A stretch of DNA of 9,157 nucleotides, taken from Candidatus Omnitrophota bacterium. GTDB taxonomy: Bacteria > Hinthialibacterota > Hinthialibacteria > Hinthialibacterales > JAKPRU01. The stretch lies in NCBI GenBank assembly GCA_029557025.1, contig JAKPRU010000641.1, positions 1 through 9,157 on the forward strand. The letters run 5' to 3'. The notes beneath the pieces were generated by a model. The model searched no databases. It was not told the origin of the DNA and saw only the letters and a list, made by a program, of their open reading frames with translations. Below are positions 6,922-9,157 of this stretch, one piece after another; within the stretch, counting starts at the first letter, position 1, and every line of letters starts with the position of its first letter. Position numbers and translations under genes: made by a program.

Positions 6922-6944
6922 TCTTTGTGTGAAATCCTTTCAAC

Positions 6945-8048
6945 TCAAGGCTGTCTTTCGGTGATTTCAATCAGTTCAGGGAAGATCATGACAGCGGCAC
7001 GTCTTCCTCTTCCAGGTCGGATGTCACGAATCACCCCCGTTTCCTTGAGGACATTGATGATTCGAATGGCGCTTTCCTTCGGTATTCGCGATCTGGCAAT
7101 GAATTCGGTACTCCGAAAAATCGGGCGGTCGAATAGGGCATCAATCGCCTGGACACCATATTGGGAACGGATGATTTTTGGAATCTCCTGTTTCATCTTC
7201 TCATAAAGAGCCAATATGCGTCTGGTCTTGTCTGAGTTGATTTCGGCTTGTTCCACCACGGCGGTCAGGAAAAAACGAATCCATCCGTTCCAGTCCTTTT
7301 CTTCCGAGATCGCCCGCAAGCGCTCATAATATATGTCCCGATGTTCTTCCAAATACTCACTCAAATAAAACATGGGTTTGGACAGCAACTTCTTCTCAAA
7401 CAGAAAAAGAGGGATCAACATTCGACCAAGCCTTCCATTGCCGTCCAAAAAAGGATGAATGATTTCGAACTGGGCTTTGGCGATTGCAAGTTGAACCAAA
7501 ACGTCCTTTTCTTCCAGTTGCAAGTATTTTTCCCAGTTATCGAGTGCGGCAGGCAACTTCTCCGGAGAAGGCGGAACAAAGTCGGCTTCCTCCATAGAGC
7601 GGCCAGGACGGGCGATATAGTTCTGGACCTTTCGGAACTGACCTGGCGCTTTATTCCTGCCTCGGGCGCTCTCAAGAAGGATAACGTGCAGCTCCTTGAC
7701 AAGATTCAGACACAACGGTCGTTTTTTGAGGGATTTGACGGCCTGTCCCATGGCCCGTCGGTAATTGATGATTTCCTGGATATCGTCATATTTGGCTGGC
7801 TCCACCGGCTTATCCGGGGCTGCCTCATATTCCAAGACCTCCTCCATGTTGGCCTGTGTGCCCTCGATTCGAGAGGACAGCACGGCTTCCTGGGTTGTCA
7901 GCGGCGAAAGGAGCACGACCGGATTTACGATGCTTTGCAGCATCCCGTCATAGCGCGCCAAAGCCGCATTCGCCTGTCCGATGAGGGACACATGCGCAGC
8001 CCAGTCGATACAATCCAAAGGCAGACGTTCAGGCTCGTAAGGCTTCAT
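6945..8048 (-). CDS. Fic-family protein with N-terminal inhibitory helix and C-terminal winged helix
   Basis: A 367-residue Fic (Fido) protein. The Fic core motif HPFLDGNGRLGR at 198-209 is complete: catalytic H198, acidic D202, GNGR, R209. The family transfers AMP from ATP to hydroxyl side chains of target proteins, although relatives may remove it or use other nucleotides. SSRIEG at 58-63 fits the S-x-x-x-E-G inhibitory helix, with E62 expected to block ATP placement, so the enzyme is autoinhibited at rest in the class II arrangement. About 305-360 looks like a winged-helix domain (STEFIARSRIPKESAIRIINVLKETGVIRDI), typical of this long Fic subgroup, and may bind DNA. ATG 8048 overlaps the hsdS stop as ATGA, with AGAGG at 8060-8056 as Shine-Dalgarno, so it is translationally linked to hsdS. 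The target is unknown. Confidence 0.95.
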   Translation of the reverse strand: MKPYEPERLPLDCIDWAAHVSLIGQANAALARYDGMLQSIVNPVVLLSPLTTQEAVLSSRIEGTQANMEEVLEYEAAPDKPVEPAKYDDIQEIINYRRAMGQAVKSLKKRPLCLNLVKELHVILLESARGRNKAPGQFRKVQNYIARPGRSMEEADFVPPSPEKLPAALDNWEKYLQLEEKDVLVQLAIAKAQFEIIHPFLDGNGRLGRMLIPLFLFEKKLLSKPMFYLSEYLEEHRDIYYERLRAISEEKDWNGWIRFFLTAVVEQAEINSDKTRRILALYEKMKQEIPKIIRSQYGVQAIDALFDRPIFRSTEFIARSRIPKESAIRIINVLKETGVIRDIRPGRGRRAAVMIFPELIEITERQP

Positions 8049-9157
8049 TGCAAAACCTCTTTTCTCACATCAATCTTTCCCGTCACTGCCGCTGAAATCA
8101 CCGCCGTGCGGTATTCGCGGAGTAAATCTATGGATTGTCGGACCTTCTCGATCAGCGCATCAATCCGCGCCGTCTCCCGGTCCAGGAAAGTGGCGATGGC
8201 GCGTTGTTCATCGGAGGGCGGTACCTGCACACGAATGGAAGCCATCACGTTATTCATTAGCTTTGGATTGATATCATACCGAACAAACCAACTGGTGGCC
8301 TGACCTAGTGCATGACCAAAAAACACATAGCTTAGATGAGTCTTTGCTTTGAGAGTTCCACAAACATTCGTGCAATTGAACTTGCCATTGCGAGCAAAAA
8401 CCGTCCCAGCGTTAGCACCGTCGGTTGTCCAGGTAAGGTACTCACCATCAAAATCGAAAGTATTGAGATGTCCCATAATGCCATCGTTTTCAGTTTGGGA
8501 TGAGAACACTGGATAAATCCCCGCATTGTCTGCAATTTCCAAGTTGCTTATCACCCGACCTCGACCAAGGGCAAATAACATCCAAACAGGTACCACTTCC
8601 CAATGCTCCGGCACTTGCCCCAGCCACTCGATGCCGGAATCTTTCATCTTCACATTCGGATCAAGCCCTTTGGTCACCGCGTGGCTGATGAGGGCGGACC
8701 GCTTTTCCTGGAGGAGTTCGATCTGCCGCTGCTTTTTTTCGATCAGCGCATCAATCCGCGCCGTCTCCCCGTCCAGGAAAGCGGCGATGGCGCGTTGTTC
8801 GGGATAAGAAGGCAAGGATATCAGGAGATTGGAGTATTTTTCAGCACTGACATTTTGAATTGTGGCCTGGATGAAAGACGAATTGAGCCATTGCCAGTAT
8901 TGATATGAATTCGTGAAGTAATTGACAAAGCGGGGCATCGTCTTAGTTGGGTCAAATCTTGCACGGATCAAATACCCGGCATAAGCAGCTCGCCCCCATG
9001 ATGGTTCATAATAGAAACTCTTTCCGACGGTGGCTCCGCTACGTGCCAAGAGAAGGTCTCCTTCTTTAAGCAAATAAGGTCGAGCAATCTCTTCCGGAAT
9101 GGACTTGAAGGTTTCATCTCGAAGGCGTCCGTCTTCATCTACATCAGTAATCCGGAT
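8045..9157 (-). CDS. hsdS: Type I restriction-modification specificity subunit, 5' end outside the window
   Basis: HsdS recognises the two halves of the target site and anchors HsdM and HsdR. The frame stays open to the window edge: the 28 codons above the TTG at 9073 read as good HsdS sequence (IRITDVDEDG...RPYLLKEGDLLLARSGA), so that TTG is not the start and at least part of the first target-recognition domain is cut off. Counting from the codon at 9073, the end of target domain 1 is about 1-90, and the central conserved helical region 91-140 (EQRAIAAFLDGETARIDALIEK). A typical domain-2 entry (SGIEWLGQVPEHWEV) leads into target domain 2 (about 146-288). The C-terminal copy of the conserved helix (EQRAIATFLDRETARIDALIEK) ends the protein. 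The two-domain layout is normal. It is followed directly by fic. hsdM is expected upstream, beyond the right edge. Confidence 0.95.
   Translation of the reverse strand: MRITDVDEDGRLRDETFKSIPEEIARPYLLKEGDLLLARSGATVGKSFYYEPSWGRAAYAGYLIRARFDPTKTMPRFVNYFTNSYQYWQWLNSSFIQATIQNVSAEKYSNLLISLPSYPEQRAIAAFLDGETARIDALIEKKQRQIELLQEKRSALISHAVTKGLDPNVKMKDSGIEWLGQVPEHWEVVPVWMLFALGRGRVISNLEIADNAGIYPVFSSQTENDGIMGHLNTFDFDGEYLTWTTDGANAGTVFARNGKFNCTNVCGTLKAKTHLSYVFFGHALGQATSWFVRYDINPKLMNNVMASIRVQVPPSDEQRAIATFLDRETARIDALIEKVRQSIDLLREYRTAVISAAVTGKIDVRKEVLQ
8148..8209. repeat. 62-bp direct repeat, distal copy in hsdS
   Basis: Encodes the core of the C-terminal conserved helical region of HsdS. It matches 8739-8800 at 60 of 62 bases, the two differences being G/C at 8178 and T/C at 8191. 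The offset is 591 bases, 197 codons exactly. Confidence 0.85.
8739..8800. repeat. 62-bp direct repeat, proximal copy in hsdS
   Basis: Encodes the central conserved helical region of HsdS, and is the partner of the copy at 8148-8209. Near identity at the DNA level between the two spacer repeats suggests recent gene conversion or duplication. It also provides homology for exchange of target-recognition domains. Confidence 0.85.

Larger units (their letters stand above)
6855..6930. promoter_or_regulatory. Candidate operator array of TTGTGT half-sites
   Basis: This AT-rich stretch holds four TTGTGT half-sites: direct copies at 6855-6860, 6885-6890 and 6925-6930, and one inverted copy at 6913-6918. 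The first two are embedded in an identical 12-base unit TTGTGTTGCATA (6855-6866 and 6885-6896), exactly 30 bases apart, about three helical turns. A match of 10 of 12 to the same unit occurs inverted at 6907-6918. The array lies between the fic stop and the XRE-ImmA start. That is where the repressor of the XRE-ImmA/PIN/hsdR unit, or the winged-helix end of the Fic protein, might bind. Assignment to a particular binder is inference. Confidence 0.5.
6650..6944. other. Intergenic spacer between fic and the XRE-ImmA gene
   Basis: The 295-base gap is the only sizeable gap on the minus-strand side. The half nearest fic (6840-6944) is AT-rich and carries the half-site array. The half nearest the XRE-ImmA gene (6650-6840) is of ordinary composition, and I see nothing in it beyond the Shine-Dalgarno at 6664-6657. 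No GC-rich hairpin with U-tract follows the fic stop, so read-through from hsdS-fic into the next genes is possible. Confidence 0.6.

Noticed and set aside
6855..6930. CRISPR-like direct repeats
   Set aside because: Repeats are only about 12 bases, few and unevenly spaced, in both orientations; this fits operator sites, not a CRISPR array.
6755..6964. Small plus-strand frame across the spacer
   Set aside because: No Shine-Dalgarno, a non-ATG start, and a Cys/Arg/His-rich sequence; it covers the regulatory repeats rather than a coding signal.
9071..9073. TTG at 9073 as the hsdS start
   Set aside because: The frame continues upstream to the window edge with convincing HsdS sequence, so the true start lies outside.

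Overview
The window reads as a chromosomal accessory or defence-island segment from a moderately GC-rich bacterium. Taxonomy cannot be fixed from the sequence: there is no rRNA, tRNA or housekeeping gene, and codon usage and Shine-Dalgarno sites are ordinary. An environmental Gram-negative lineage would fit, but this is a guess.

Left part, plus strand (about 1-1963): three protein-coding stretches of unknown function run rightward and end at a strong intrinsic terminator at 1932-1963. The first enters from the left edge and appears frame-broken near 490-540. The second (810-1412) has an N-terminal Cys/His cluster. The third (start 1228) is nested into the tail of the second by 185 bases. Overlapping frames and a frame break suggest either a decaying cassette or an unusually compact one.

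Right part, minus strand (9157 down to 2002): a type I restriction-modification locus. Transcription order is hsdS (5' end cut by the right edge), a Fic-family AMP-transferase-type gene, a 295-bp AT-rich spacer with repeated TTGTGT half-sites, an XRE-ImmA/IrrE-type regulator/protease, a DUF4411-like PIN-domain protein, and hsdR. hsdM is not in the window and would be expected just beyond the right edge. hsdS and fic overlap by ATGA. The regulator, PIN gene and hsdR are joined by two successive TGATG overlaps, which points to translational coupling.

Working model (inference): the specificity and Fic genes form the tail of an upstream hsdM-hsdS-fic unit. The restriction subunit belongs to a second unit headed by the XRE-ImmA protein, so restriction may be expressed under a toxin-antitoxin-like autoregulated promoter rather than with the methylase. 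This nesting of a Fic gene and a PIN/ImmA pair inside an hsd locus is the most interesting aspect of the window. Each component family is known individually, and genes lodged between hsdS and hsdR have been seen in other bacteria. The specific arrangement and the operator array are what deserve checking.
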